Shown here: in pieces, positions 1-4,644 of the stretch
Numbering within the stretch: the first letter of the stretch is position 1
How the letters are laid out: every line of letters begins with the position of its first letter
From: Shewanella sp.
GTDB lineage: Bacteria; Pseudomonadota; Gammaproteobacteria; Enterobacterales; Shewanellaceae
Assembly: GCA_004195335.1 (NCBI GenBank)
Contig: SDWK01000787.1
Location: 1-7,184 of the forward strand
Direction: 5' to 3'
Length of the DNA: 7,184 nucleotides
Notes under the pieces: model-generated
What the model saw: the letters and a program-made list of their open reading frames with translations, nothing else
The model's database searches: none
Told to the model about the DNA's origin: nothing
Program-made: the position numbers and the translations under genes

Positions 1-845
1 TTGGTGGCGACACCGTGAAAACGTTGGATCCAGCCCTTGAGTCGTTGATGGTAGTTGTTCACCCCTTGGATGTGGAAGACAGACGCCTTGACTCTTTCGC
101 CAGCACTGGCGTTGAGCACCTTGTGCTCGAGATGGTGCTTGCGGGTCAACGTTTCAAAGGTCAGGTGACCGCCTGTACAGAGAACGATATCTTGGTTTAA
201 CAGGGGTAGCAGATGCTGTTCTACATTTTTCAGGGTGAAGTGCTTGAGAACAAAGTCGGCCTCACCTGTGCCGCGGTCACGAGCCACCAAAACGCGCACC
301 CACTTGGCACCTTTTTTGTTGTCGTTACCGCGTTTGCGCACAGGACGATCAGCAATCTCACGCTGGCCTTTGAATGATTCGCGGAACATTGTTTGATCAG
401 CTTCTACGATGCCAGTAAGTACAGGTGTATTAAGGTAATCTGCCAGTTTCAGGAAGCGATGGCGCCAGCGGAAAGAGGTGGTGAGGTGAACGCGGCACCG
501 CGCCGCTGCTTTACGCAGTACTTCAGATCTAAGCATGGAGACTGCGTATTCCATCCAAAGCTCGCGTTTCCGTAGTCGAGCCAGCGGCGTGCCGGTCAAG
601 GCCGTAAAGGTCTTGTGGCAAGCTCGGCAACGATAACGCTGTAACTCTTTGAGAGTGCCCCAGCGATGAATTTGATAATGACTGCACTTAGGGCATCTAT
701 GATCGGACTGAAGTTGCTGTTCCAGATGCTCGATGATTGCAGGTATTGCGTCGGGATGTTGCAATCGCTCCAGGAGCAGGTGTCGTTGACAGGGACTGAG
801 CGAGTCGATGGCTATAGCTAGCTGGTTGAATTCGACCTGTTTCAT
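1..845 (-). CDS. IS1595-family (ISXO2-like) transposase, 3' truncated by window edge, probably catalytically dead
   Basis: This would cut and join the ends of its own IS. The frame is open from ATG at 845-843 to the window edge (281 codons). GAGG lies 6 nt before the start. The N-terminus has a zinc ribbon, C51-x2-C54 and C73-x2-C76, as in the family's usual N-terminal domain. The DDE-type core follows: VEADQTMFRESFKGQR holds the first Asp (D150), and VFHIQGVNNYHQRLKGW with RFHGVAT is the conserved C-terminal block seen in ISSod11-type members. The second catalytic Asp is expected in the motif LCTDG or LCSDG. Here the sequence reads LCTGG, with Gly at residue 225 (GGC at 173-171; GAC would give Asp). 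A single transition would explain it. The protein therefore probably cannot transpose on its own. Family assignment is firm; loss of activity is inferred. Confidence 0.85.
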   Translation of the reverse strand, partial: MKQVEFNQLAIAIDSLSPCQRHLLLERLQHPDAIPAIIEHLEQQLQSDHRCPKCSHYQIHRWGTLKELQRYRCRACHKTFTALTGTPLARLRKRELWMEYAVSMLRSEVLRKAAARCRVHLTTSFRWRHRFLKLADYLNTPVLTGIVEADQTMFRESFKGQREIADRPVRKRGNDNKKGAKWVRVLVARDRGTGEADFVLKHFTLKNVEQHLLPLLNQDIVLCTGGHLTFETLTRKHHLEHKVLNASAGERVKASVFHIQGVNNYHQRLKGWIQRFHGVAT

Positions 846-900
846 TAGAAACCTCAGACAATTGCTGGGGTTTCCTATAGTTTAGTTCAGGATCAACACC
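1..900 (-). mobile_element. IS1595-family insertion sequence, partial (one end only)
   Basis: The element is recognised from its transposase, which reads leftwards and leaves the window before its stop codon, so only the transposase-start end is present. Reading from the outside in, the likely terminus begins GGTGTTGATCCTGAAC near position 900. That is about 55 bp upstream of the transposase start, the usual distance for a compact single-gene IS. The other end is outside the window, so neither the inverted-repeat match nor a target duplication can be checked. The exact boundary at 900 is an inference. Confidence 0.7.
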
Positions 901-910
901 TAACTAGAAC

Positions 911-937
911 ATAGCCGGCTTATACCATGCTGGCTAT
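911..937. repeat. Stem-loop just outside the IS end
   Basis: ATAGCCGGC (911-919) and GCTGGCTAT (929-937) pair over 9 positions with one G-T wobble around a 9-nt loop. No T-run follows, so it is not a typical intrinsic terminator. It lies about 10 bp outside the inferred IS terminus. It could be a remnant of the insertion target or a weak terminator; its role is unknown. Confidence 0.45.
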
Positions 938-1015
938 AGGCAAATATTTCAGCCTACACTATATGACGGTTAGCCGAGCGGTGCGCGAGTTCGAGGGGAA
1001 ATAATATGACAAATG

Positions 1016-1045
1016 TTGTGATGTTAGACCTGACCCCGTCATAAT
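1016..1045 (+). promoter_or_regulatory. Possible sigma70 promoter
   Basis: TTGTGA (1016-1021) and CATAAT (1040-1045) are separated by 18 nt, acceptable for a sigma70 promoter. Transcription would begin around 1052, just at the strong Shine-Dalgarno of the 12-codon frame at 1065, leaving almost no leader. Only the hexamer match supports this. Confidence 0.25.
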
Positions 1046-1064
1046 GCTATAAGGGGAGTTTTTA

Positions 1065-1103
1065 ATGAAACAATCGACGTTTTGCTTGTTTATGGAAGTT
1101 TAA
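1065..1103 (+). CDS. Possible 12-residue leader peptide
   Basis: The frame reads MKQSTFCLFMEV and stops at 1101-1103. It is preceded by AAGGGGAG (1051-1058), a near-ideal Shine-Dalgarno 6 nt from the ATG. Its stop codon touches the base of the hairpin at 1102-1135, the geometry of a leader peptide followed by an attenuator. There is no run of one amino acid that would name a regulating tRNA, and no gene follows closely until 1294. The product, if made, has no recognisable function, and this could be chance. Confidence 0.2.
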   Translation: MKQSTFCLFMEV

Positions 1104-1135
1104 AATGGAAGCATATGAGGGAGCCTTCCATTTTT
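1102..1135 (+). terminator. Intrinsic terminator-like hairpin
   Basis: AAAATGGAAG (1102-1111) pairs perfectly with CTTCCATTTT (1125-1134) across a 13-nt loop, and five T residues end the structure. A second ATGGAAG at 1092-1098 could compete for the same right arm, giving two alternative folds. It would end transcription coming from the left, before the attC-like site. The stem is AT-rich at its base, so efficiency is uncertain. Confidence 0.5.
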
Positions 1136-1171
1136 CACCATACTGCTCTTATTGAAGGTAAAAAAATGCCT

Positions 1172-1260
1172 AGTAATCGTATTCACGCGGATGGCAAAAA
1201 CCGTCGTTCCTCGTGCCACGTCACTCTGGTTTATGCCACCGGTGATACTTGACGTTATGT
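1172..1260 (+). other. attC: Integron attC-like recombination site (left of cassette)
   Basis: The left arm (1179-1202) and right arm (1228-1248) are complementary: TGGCAAAAACC pairs with GGTTTATGCCA with one A-A mismatch, then CGG/CCG, CAC/GTG and GTAT/ATAC. Three single bases in the left arm have no partner (T1183, G1187, A1191), giving bulges on one side only. In attC sites extrahelical bases on one arm mark which strand is recombined, and the left box (L'') classically has an extra base. The outer boxes are GTAAT (1173-1177, weak, AAT instead of the usual AAC) and GTTAT (1254-1258), the latter being the insertion point of the next cassette. The loop of about 25 nt includes GTTCCTCG, typical of attC centres. 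Confidence is good on structure and moderate on function, because the left R'' box is degenerate. Confidence 0.65.
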
Positions 1261-2044
1261 CATTTAACAACGATCAAACAACAGAGTATAAAAATGGCTG
1301 AAAATAAAAATTGGATCGAAATATTTCTCATGCCACTTGTTATAGCCGGCGTAGGTATACTTGGCACTTATCTGATAACTAATCAACAAGAACTCAATGC
1401 TACAGCCAAGGCAGATTCAGATCGGCAAGTAGCTAGAGCTAATGCCGATTCTGATCGGCAAGTTAAGATATTGGAAATATTCGCAGAGAAGATAACAAAC
1501 GAAGATAAAAAACAACGTCTGCTGGCTATAAAGCTATTGCGAGCATTGGATGACGATTTGGCAGAGAAATTAGCATCGGCAGTGGCTGAAGCAGAACCAG
1601 ATGAATCCGAGATAAAGATAGTCGCAATAAAGGTCGCTGATGTTGCGAAGGCTCGAATCGAGCTTAGGCCTAGAATATACATGCATGTACTAAGCAATAA
1701 CGAGAAAGAGGCTGCCAAAGCTGTTGAGCAATTATTGGAAAAGAATGACTGGATAGTACCAGTGATACAACGAGTTGGTACAAAAACTCCCGATACCTCG
1801 CAATTAAGATATTTCAGGAAAGCAGAAAAATCTACGGCAGTAGAAATACGAGATACCTTGAAGAATCAGAATTACGATATTTCACTAACCTATATACCAG
1901 GTTACGAAGATTCAAATTTAATAAGACCAATGCACTTTGAGATATGGTTTGCGCCAGGGCGGCCGAAGGTATCCTCTTGAACCAGAAAAGACATAACAAG
2001 GATAATGCAGTCGACCAACAAAAGATCCGCTTCGCTCTACTTTT
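1254..2044 (+). mobile_element. Integron gene cassette encoding a membrane protein (right attC truncated)
   Basis: The segment opens with GTTATGTC (1254-1261) and its gene is followed by the exact reverse complement, GACATAAC (1990-1997). In integron cassettes the R'' box of the cassette's own attC is complementary to the core site at the cassette's start, because both come from one site in the circular form. This match is independent of the hairpin evidence for the left attC. One gene fills the cassette in the forward direction, starting 40 nt after the core, as is typical. No integrase gene is visible, so it is an orphan cassette in this window. The right limit is uncertain because the right attC is incomplete. 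Confidence 0.6.
1294..1980 (+). CDS. Cassette-encoded single-pass membrane protein with coiled-coil stalk, unknown function
   Basis: I do not recognise a named family. The 228-residue protein starts MAENKNWIEIF. ATG 1294 is preferred over an in-frame TTG at 1249 because AGAG lies 7 nt before it and the TTG lies inside the attC-like site. Residues about 9-27 (FLMPLVIAGVGILGTYLIT) form one membrane segment with few charges before it. Two copies of ADSDRQV spaced 11 residues apart follow, then a long charged helix rich in Ala, Glu and Lys (to about residue 115), suggesting a hendecad-type coiled coil. The C-terminal part, from RPRIYMHVLSNN onward, alternates predicted strands and helices (KAVEQLLEKNDWIV, then LRYFRKAEK and AVEIRDTLKNQN). 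This is reminiscent of small peptidoglycan- or ligand-binding SPOR-like or LytR-C-like folds attached to membrane anchors, but that is a guess by pattern. Base composition is AT-rich compared with the decarboxylase gene, fitting horizontal acquisition. Confidence 0.75.
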   Translation: MAENKNWIEIFLMPLVIAGVGILGTYLITNQQELNATAKADSDRQVARANADSDRQVKILEIFAEKITNEDKKQRLLAIKLLRALDDDLAEKLASAVAEAEPDESEIKIVAIKVADVAKARIELRPRIYMHVLSNNEKEAAKAVEQLLEKNDWIVPVIQRVGTKTPDTSQLRYFRKAEKSTAVEIRDTLKNQNYDISLTYIPGYEDSNLIRPMHFEIWFAPGRPKVSS

Positions 2045-2045
2045 G
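1990..2045 (+). other. attC: Half attC site of the cassette, truncated at the palindromic element
   Basis: GACATAAC (R'') is followed by AAGGATAATGCAGTCGACC, which looks like an attC L'' region. Then CAAAAG (2017-2022) and CTTTTG (2040-2045) bracket GATCCGCTTCGCTCTA-type loop sequence characteristic of attC centres. A complete site would continue with an approximate reverse complement such as GGTCGACTGCATTA and then a GTT core. Instead the sequence passes directly into the palindromic element. Only the left half of the site is therefore convincing. A degenerate right half within the palindrome (GGTCATTA at 2057-2064) cannot be excluded. Confidence 0.5.
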
Positions 2046-2142
2046 AAAAACAAAGGGGTCATTAGGTCTTGCGTTTTGCCCTCGCTGCCTGACCTTAAAA
2101 CCCAAGAAGGCAAAAGAAAAGACCTGCCCCCTTTTGTTTTTC
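2045..2142. repeat. 98-bp imperfect palindromic element (MITE- or REP-like)
   Basis: The left arm (2045-2080) begins GAAAAACAAAGGGGTC and ends TTTTGCC. The right arm (2109-2142) begins GGCAAAAG and ends CCCCCTTTTGTTTTTC. They pair over about 34 positions with a few mismatches and 2-nt offsets, around a 28-nt loop. Each arm carries the module AAGACCT-CCCC (AAGACCTAATGACCCC on one strand, AAGACCTGCCCC on the other), and AGACCTGACCCC also occurs alone at 1026-1037. GACCTGACCCC-type motifs are familiar to me near REP-associated tyrosine transposases in gammaproteobacteria. A non-autonomous element of that kind is my inference. It might also act as a bidirectional terminator, as both arms end in T- or A-runs. 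Confidence 0.6.
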
Positions 2143-2298
2143 TTGTTTTTGCGTTCATCAACGTCGGTAACCCTTCCATCTTTAAAGTATGTGTCGGATT
2201 GAGTCTGAACTAATTCAGTTGAATGTAAGAATAAGTTTTATTACCGGAAAAATGAGTCGGGGTGTGTTCTTGGTTTCTTTCCTTGTGTATCAATAGGT

Positions 2299-2328
2299 GC
2301 TGAAAAAAAACAGCGTAATGCTGTTTTT
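2299..2328 (+). terminator. Small hairpin with T-run, with competing fold
   Basis: AAAAACAGC (2306-2314) pairs with GCTGTTTTT (2320-2328) around the loop GTAAT, giving a short terminator-like structure readable on both strands. An earlier GCTG (2299-2302) can instead pair with the same CAGC (2311-2314), so three segments GCTG-CAGC-GCTG offer mutually exclusive folds. The G+C part of the stem is only 4 bp, so termination would be weak. Confidence 0.35.
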
Positions 2329-2352
2329 AGTCGGTGCGTTGACAGGTATAAT
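2324..2352 (+). promoter_or_regulatory. Likely promoter of the VF530 gene
   Basis: A perfect -10 hexamer TATAAT is at 2347-2352. The region 17 nt upstream (TTTTTA, 2324-2329) is a poor -35. A perfect TTGACA at 2339-2344 is too close to serve this -10. Transcription would begin near 2359, about 26 nt before the ATG at 2385. The -35 overlaps the right arm of the upstream hairpin, so termination and initiation signals share bases. Confidence 0.45.
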
Positions 2353-2384
2353 GAGGCTATTTGCTCGCTTAGTTGGATGTTGCC

Positions 2385-2933
2385 ATGAATGATGAAGTGA
2401 ATTTTAAGAATAATCCGCTGCACGGTGTTAGCCTGAAAAGTTTGTTGGTTGAATTGGTGGGGCACTACGGTTTTGAAATTCTATTTGCTTATTTGAATAT
2501 CAATTGTTTTAAGACCAATCCTAGCATTGATTCCAGCGTCAAGTTCCTTAAGAAAACCGACTGGGCGCGTGAAAAAGTCGAAGTTTTCTATTTGTACCAG
2601 TTTAAAAACTTACCCAGAGCGTCTTCCACGCAGTTTGAATTATCGCCTAGAGATCGTATTGTTCCTGAAGGTCAAGCGCCGAGAGAGCCTGCGGAGCTGA
2701 GTCTGGAAGATGCAGAGCGATTGCGCGAGAAGCGTGCTAAGAAACTGGCCGAGCGGAGTCTGAATGCGGGGAAGCGCCCTGCGTCGGGTAAGAGGTTTGG
2801 TGCTCAACGAGACGGCGGTTATTCTGGCAAACGAGATAATTCTGGTGCTAAGAAAGATAATCGTGAATCAACGAATTCTTCGGCTGCTTCTGTTGGGAGT
2901 GATTCCGATCCATGGGCGAAGTGGAAAAAGTAA
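2385..2933 (+). CDS. VF530-family (DUF2132) protein with long basic C-terminal tail
   Basis: Residues about 8-70 form a complete VF530 domain: [17 protein letters not shown], then [20 protein letters not shown] and [11 protein letters not shown], which are the family's signature blocks. VF530 proteins are small alpha-helical proteins annotated as DNA-binding; the exact role is not established. Usual members are only about 70-90 residues, while this one is 182. The extra part (from about residue 90) starts with an acidic-basic helix rich in Glu, Arg and Lys ([19 protein letters not shown]). It continues as a low-complexity Lys/Arg/Gly/Ser tail ending DPWAKWKK, likely disordered and nucleic-acid-binding by charge. 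ATG 2385 is chosen over an in-frame TTG at 2373 since the domain starts soon after it. Shine-Dalgarno sequence is weak. The gene stands alone behind its own TATAAT. Confidence 0.85.
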   Translation: MNDEVNFKNNPLHGVSLKSLLVELVGHYGFEILFAYLNINCFKTNPSIDSSVKFLKKTDWAREKVEVFYLYQFKNLPRASSTQFELSPRDRIVPEGQAPREPAELSLEDAERLREKRAKKLAERSLNAGKRPASGKRFGAQRDGGYSGKRDNSGAKKDNRESTNSSAASVGSDSDPWAKWKK

Positions 2934-3009
2934 GCCAGGTTCAAAACTTGTGCAGGGTATCTATTCGACTGTCTTATCAGTGTGTTTGCCAGCCGCGATC
3001 ATACTGACA

Positions 3010-3362
3010 ATGAATAAAAGTAGTTGGGTAATAATGTTTTCTTTGCTGGCGATCAATGCATCGGCGGATAATCTTAAGCCGTTTTCTAGTGATGGGTGTA
3101 GTTCGTTTCCGGATGGAACTTTTGAGCACAAAGATTTGTGGCTTTTTTGCTGCCAACAACATGACTTAGACTACTGGAAAGGCGGAACATATAAAAACCG
3201 TCTAGACTCAGATAAGTCCCTAAAGGCCTGCGTTTCTGGTGGGGTTATGGTTGGTCCTATCCACGCTTCTATGGTGAGTTAACGGTCTCAGAGCGGCAGC
3301 AGGTGAAAAGCTTAATGGATCAGGCGGGATTCTCTGTTGAAAAGGAGGGCCAGGATGAGTGA
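3010..3362 (+). pseudogene. Secreted phospholipase-A2-like protein, frameshifted with probable internal deletion
   Basis: The first frame (3010-3282) begins MNKSSWVIMFSLLAINASA, a signal peptide with probable cleavage after ASA (residue 19). It continues with DGCSSFPDG, W44, then CCQQHD (C47, C48, H51, D52), YWKGGT and LKACV. CCxxHD is the phospholipase A2 catalytic signature (His plus Asp, disulfide Cys), and the surrounding block matches a small periplasmic PLA2-like family. After LKACV the first frame runs only into SGGVMVGPIHASMVS and stops at 3280-3282. From about 3237 another frame continues with WWGYGWSYPRFYGEL and then QQVKSLMDQAGF, ending at 3360-3362. The WGYGW block is the family's expected C-terminal part. 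Roughly 20-25 residues that normally separate the blocks (a GVRVGG-type segment) are missing. I infer an out-of-frame deletion near 3231-3240. Family assignment is from recalled motifs. Confidence 0.7.
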
Positions 3363-3464
3363 AAGACCTCTGGTGCTTAGCTAATAAACGCAAAGGCAAT
3401 GACTTAAGCGGTGGCAACGATAATTATAGAATAAACCAGGTGATGTTCGCTGTATGGGAAAACA

Positions 3465-3956
3465 ATGAAGTATTTTGCATATGGATCAAATATGTCGCTA
3501 TCAAGATTAAGAGACCGAGCGACTGGTGCCGAAAGGCTTGGCTTGTTTGTCCTTGCAGGACATCAGTTGCGGTTTCATAAGATAAGCGAAGATGGGTCTG
3601 GTAAGTGTGACGCGTTTAAAACCCAAGACCCTAATGACTCGGTTATTGGCGCGCTCTTTGAGATTTCTAACAGTGAAAAGAAGGACCTCGATATAGTAGA
3701 AGGGTTAGGGTGCGGATACGAGGAAAAAACGGTATATGTTCATAATGATGATGGCGTCACTGTCGAGGCGATTATTTATTATGCGACAAAAATTGATCCA
3801 GGCCTTAAACCCTATTCCTGGTATTTGAATCACGTGCTTATCGGAGCAAGAGAAATAAAAGTACCAGAGCAATATTTACTAAATATTGAGGGTGTTGATA
3901 GCGCTGAAGACCCGGATAAAAACAGAGATGCGGCGCAGCGTATCTTGCACGGTTAG
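3465..3956 (+). CDS. Gamma-glutamylcyclotransferase-like protein (GGCT/AIG2 fold)
   Basis: The 163-residue protein opens with MKYFAYGSNMS, where YGSN (residues 6-9) is the substrate-binding loop of the gamma-glutamylcyclotransferase superfamily. The probable catalytic Glu is E79 in DIVEG, followed by GYEEKTVYV, as in family members. Enzymes of this fold release 5-oxoproline from gamma-glutamyl amines or dipeptides; the real substrate here cannot be told, and some members have other roles. Length is typical for the single-domain cytosolic form. ATG 3465 follows GGGA at 3456-3459. It lies about 100 bp after the broken phospholipase-like gene without overlap. The gene is relatively AT-rich, like its left neighbours. 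Confidence 0.85.
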   Translation: MKYFAYGSNMSLSRLRDRATGAERLGLFVLAGHQLRFHKISEDGSGKCDAFKTQDPNDSVIGALFEISNSEKKDLDIVEGLGCGYEEKTVYVHNDDGVTVEAIIYYATKIDPGLKPYSWYLNHVLIGAREIKVPEQYLLNIEGVDSAEDPDKNRDAAQRILHG

Positions 3957-4172
3957 CAACTCAGCTTACAGGGACCAGTTTTGCGTAGTAGGGACGTTAA
4001 CCCCGGCGATATGACCTCGAGTTATCCCGAACATTAAATAACAAATATGAGCACTGCTGATGGTCGGGTGAGTGCCGTGTCTATCTGACGTTCGCCTGTT
4101 TTTATTCAACTTGGGCGCTGGATCTCGATGTCTAAAGAGCGATCTCCAGCGAACCAAGACAGGAACCTTCTG

Positions 4173-4556
4173 ATGACCAAACACAGCTCTGGTCCGAGCA
4201 ATGACGCGTTAAAAAAACTGGTGAGTCAGTCGCTGCAAAGTCAGACTCAACGTGAAGCCGGTTACCGCGAAAAGTCGCTGAAACTGTATTCCTGGGTCTG
4301 TGGTCGCTGTGCGCGTGAGTTCAATTGGGGGGATTTGACCGAGTTGACGGTCCATCACCGGGATCATAATCACGACAATAATCTGGCCGATGGCAGTAAC
4401 TGAGAATTACTCTGCCTTTACTGTCACGACAATGAACATAGCCGTTATGTCGATACCGCCGAACATAGTAAAACGGTGGCCGGCGGCGATGGCCGTGAGG
4501 TGGCGACCAGTCAGCCCTTCGCCAACCTTACAGAGCTATTGCAAAGTAAGCCGTGA
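4173..4556 (+). pseudogene. yajD: YajD-family HNH nuclease homologue interrupted by an in-frame TGA
   Basis: One reading frame covers the entire family but has TGA at 4401-4403. Before it lie REAGYREKSLKLYSWVCGRC (first Cys pair, C43 and C46), then ELTVHHRDHNHDNN (HNH core, H61 and H62) and DGSN. Directly after the stop, in the same frame, the text continues ELLCLYCHDNEHSRY, the second Cys pair and final His of the fold, to the natural end at 4554-4556. E. coli YajD reads DGSNWELLCLYCH at this point, so TGA replaces the Trp codon TGG by one transition. A 76-residue product would lack half of the zinc site and active site. ATG 4173 is preferred (AGGA at 4161-4164, 8 nt upstream; length before GYRE suits the family); an in-frame ATG at 4128 is the alternative. 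Readthrough is possible but nothing points to it. Confidence 0.85.
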
Positions 4557-4571
4557 TAGGCACAATGCGCT

Positions 4572-4606
4572 GCCCTAAGGGCTCCTAACATTTTACAACG
4601 TACGTT
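4572..4606. promoter_or_regulatory. Two dyad symmetries ahead of the decarboxylase gene
   Basis: GCCCTAAGGGC (4572-4582) and the perfect 10-bp palindrome AACGTACGTT (4597-4606) lie 39-73 bp before the decarboxylase ATG. Either could be an operator, since inducible decarboxylases are often regulated, or the first may be the remnant of a weak terminator for the yajD-like gene. No T-run follows the first. I see no clear -35/-10 pair here. Confidence 0.25.
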
Positions 4607-4644
4607 ATTTGGTCCGGACCCCTGTGTTCGGCGGAGAGTTATCA

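Larger units (their letters stand above)
901..1293. other. Gene-poor stretch between the IS and the cassette gene
   Basis: No convincing protein gene lies here. The stretch contains a stem-loop (911-937), two tiny frames with strong ribosome-binding sites (12 codons at 1006-1044 after GAGGGGAA, and 12 codons at 1065-1103 after AAGGGGAG), a terminator-like hairpin (1102-1135) and an attC-like site (1172-1260). A 45-codon open frame at 1115-1252 lies mostly over the hairpin and the attC-like site, so I do not call it a gene. The motif AGACCTGACCCC at 1026-1037 recurs in variant form in the palindromic element near 2045-2142. Confidence 0.6.
1981..2384. other. Gene-free stretch between cassette gene and VF530 gene
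   Basis: It contains the half attC, the 98-bp palindromic element, then about 160 bp of AT-rich sequence with no recognisable gene, and finally the terminator and promoter signals described separately. An 89-codon plus-strand frame (1944-2213) and minus-strand frames of 115 codons (1832-2179) and 74 codons (2241-2465) exist here. They overlap the cassette gene, the palindromic element or the VF530 gene, and none resembles a protein. Confidence 0.6.

Noticed and set aside
15..575. Plus-strand short frames within the IS
   Set aside because: They are antisense to the well-conserved transposase.
898..975. A second attC site using ACCTAAC (898-904), the 911-937 hairpin and GTTAGCC (970-976)
   Set aside because: The spacers are very unequal (about 6 versus 32 nt) and sequence outside the hairpin does not pair; GTTAGCC also breaks the GTTRRRY pattern.
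1115..1252. A 45-codon frame (with an inner ATG at 1166 after a good GAAGG) as a small gene
   Set aside because: It runs over the hairpin loop and then nearly the whole attC-like site; the coding text is better explained by the structure, and it stops 2 nt before the cassette core.
1264..1292. TTAACA and TATAAA with 17-nt spacing as a promoter of the cassette gene
   Set aside because: Transcription would begin at about 1299, after the preferred ATG at 1294, so it could not express the full protein; cassette genes usually lack their own promoter.
2764..3009. Upstream extension of the phospholipase-like frame to 2764
   Set aside because: It overlaps the VF530 gene in another frame with a non-protein-like composition; the signal peptide starts cleanly at ATG 3010.
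4037..4100. Possible attC between the cyclotransferase-like and yajD-like genes (AATAACAAATATGAGCACT ... GACGTTCGCC)
   Set aside because: Only a 5-bp GCACT/AGTGC pairing exists, with no matching outer boxes or bulge pattern.
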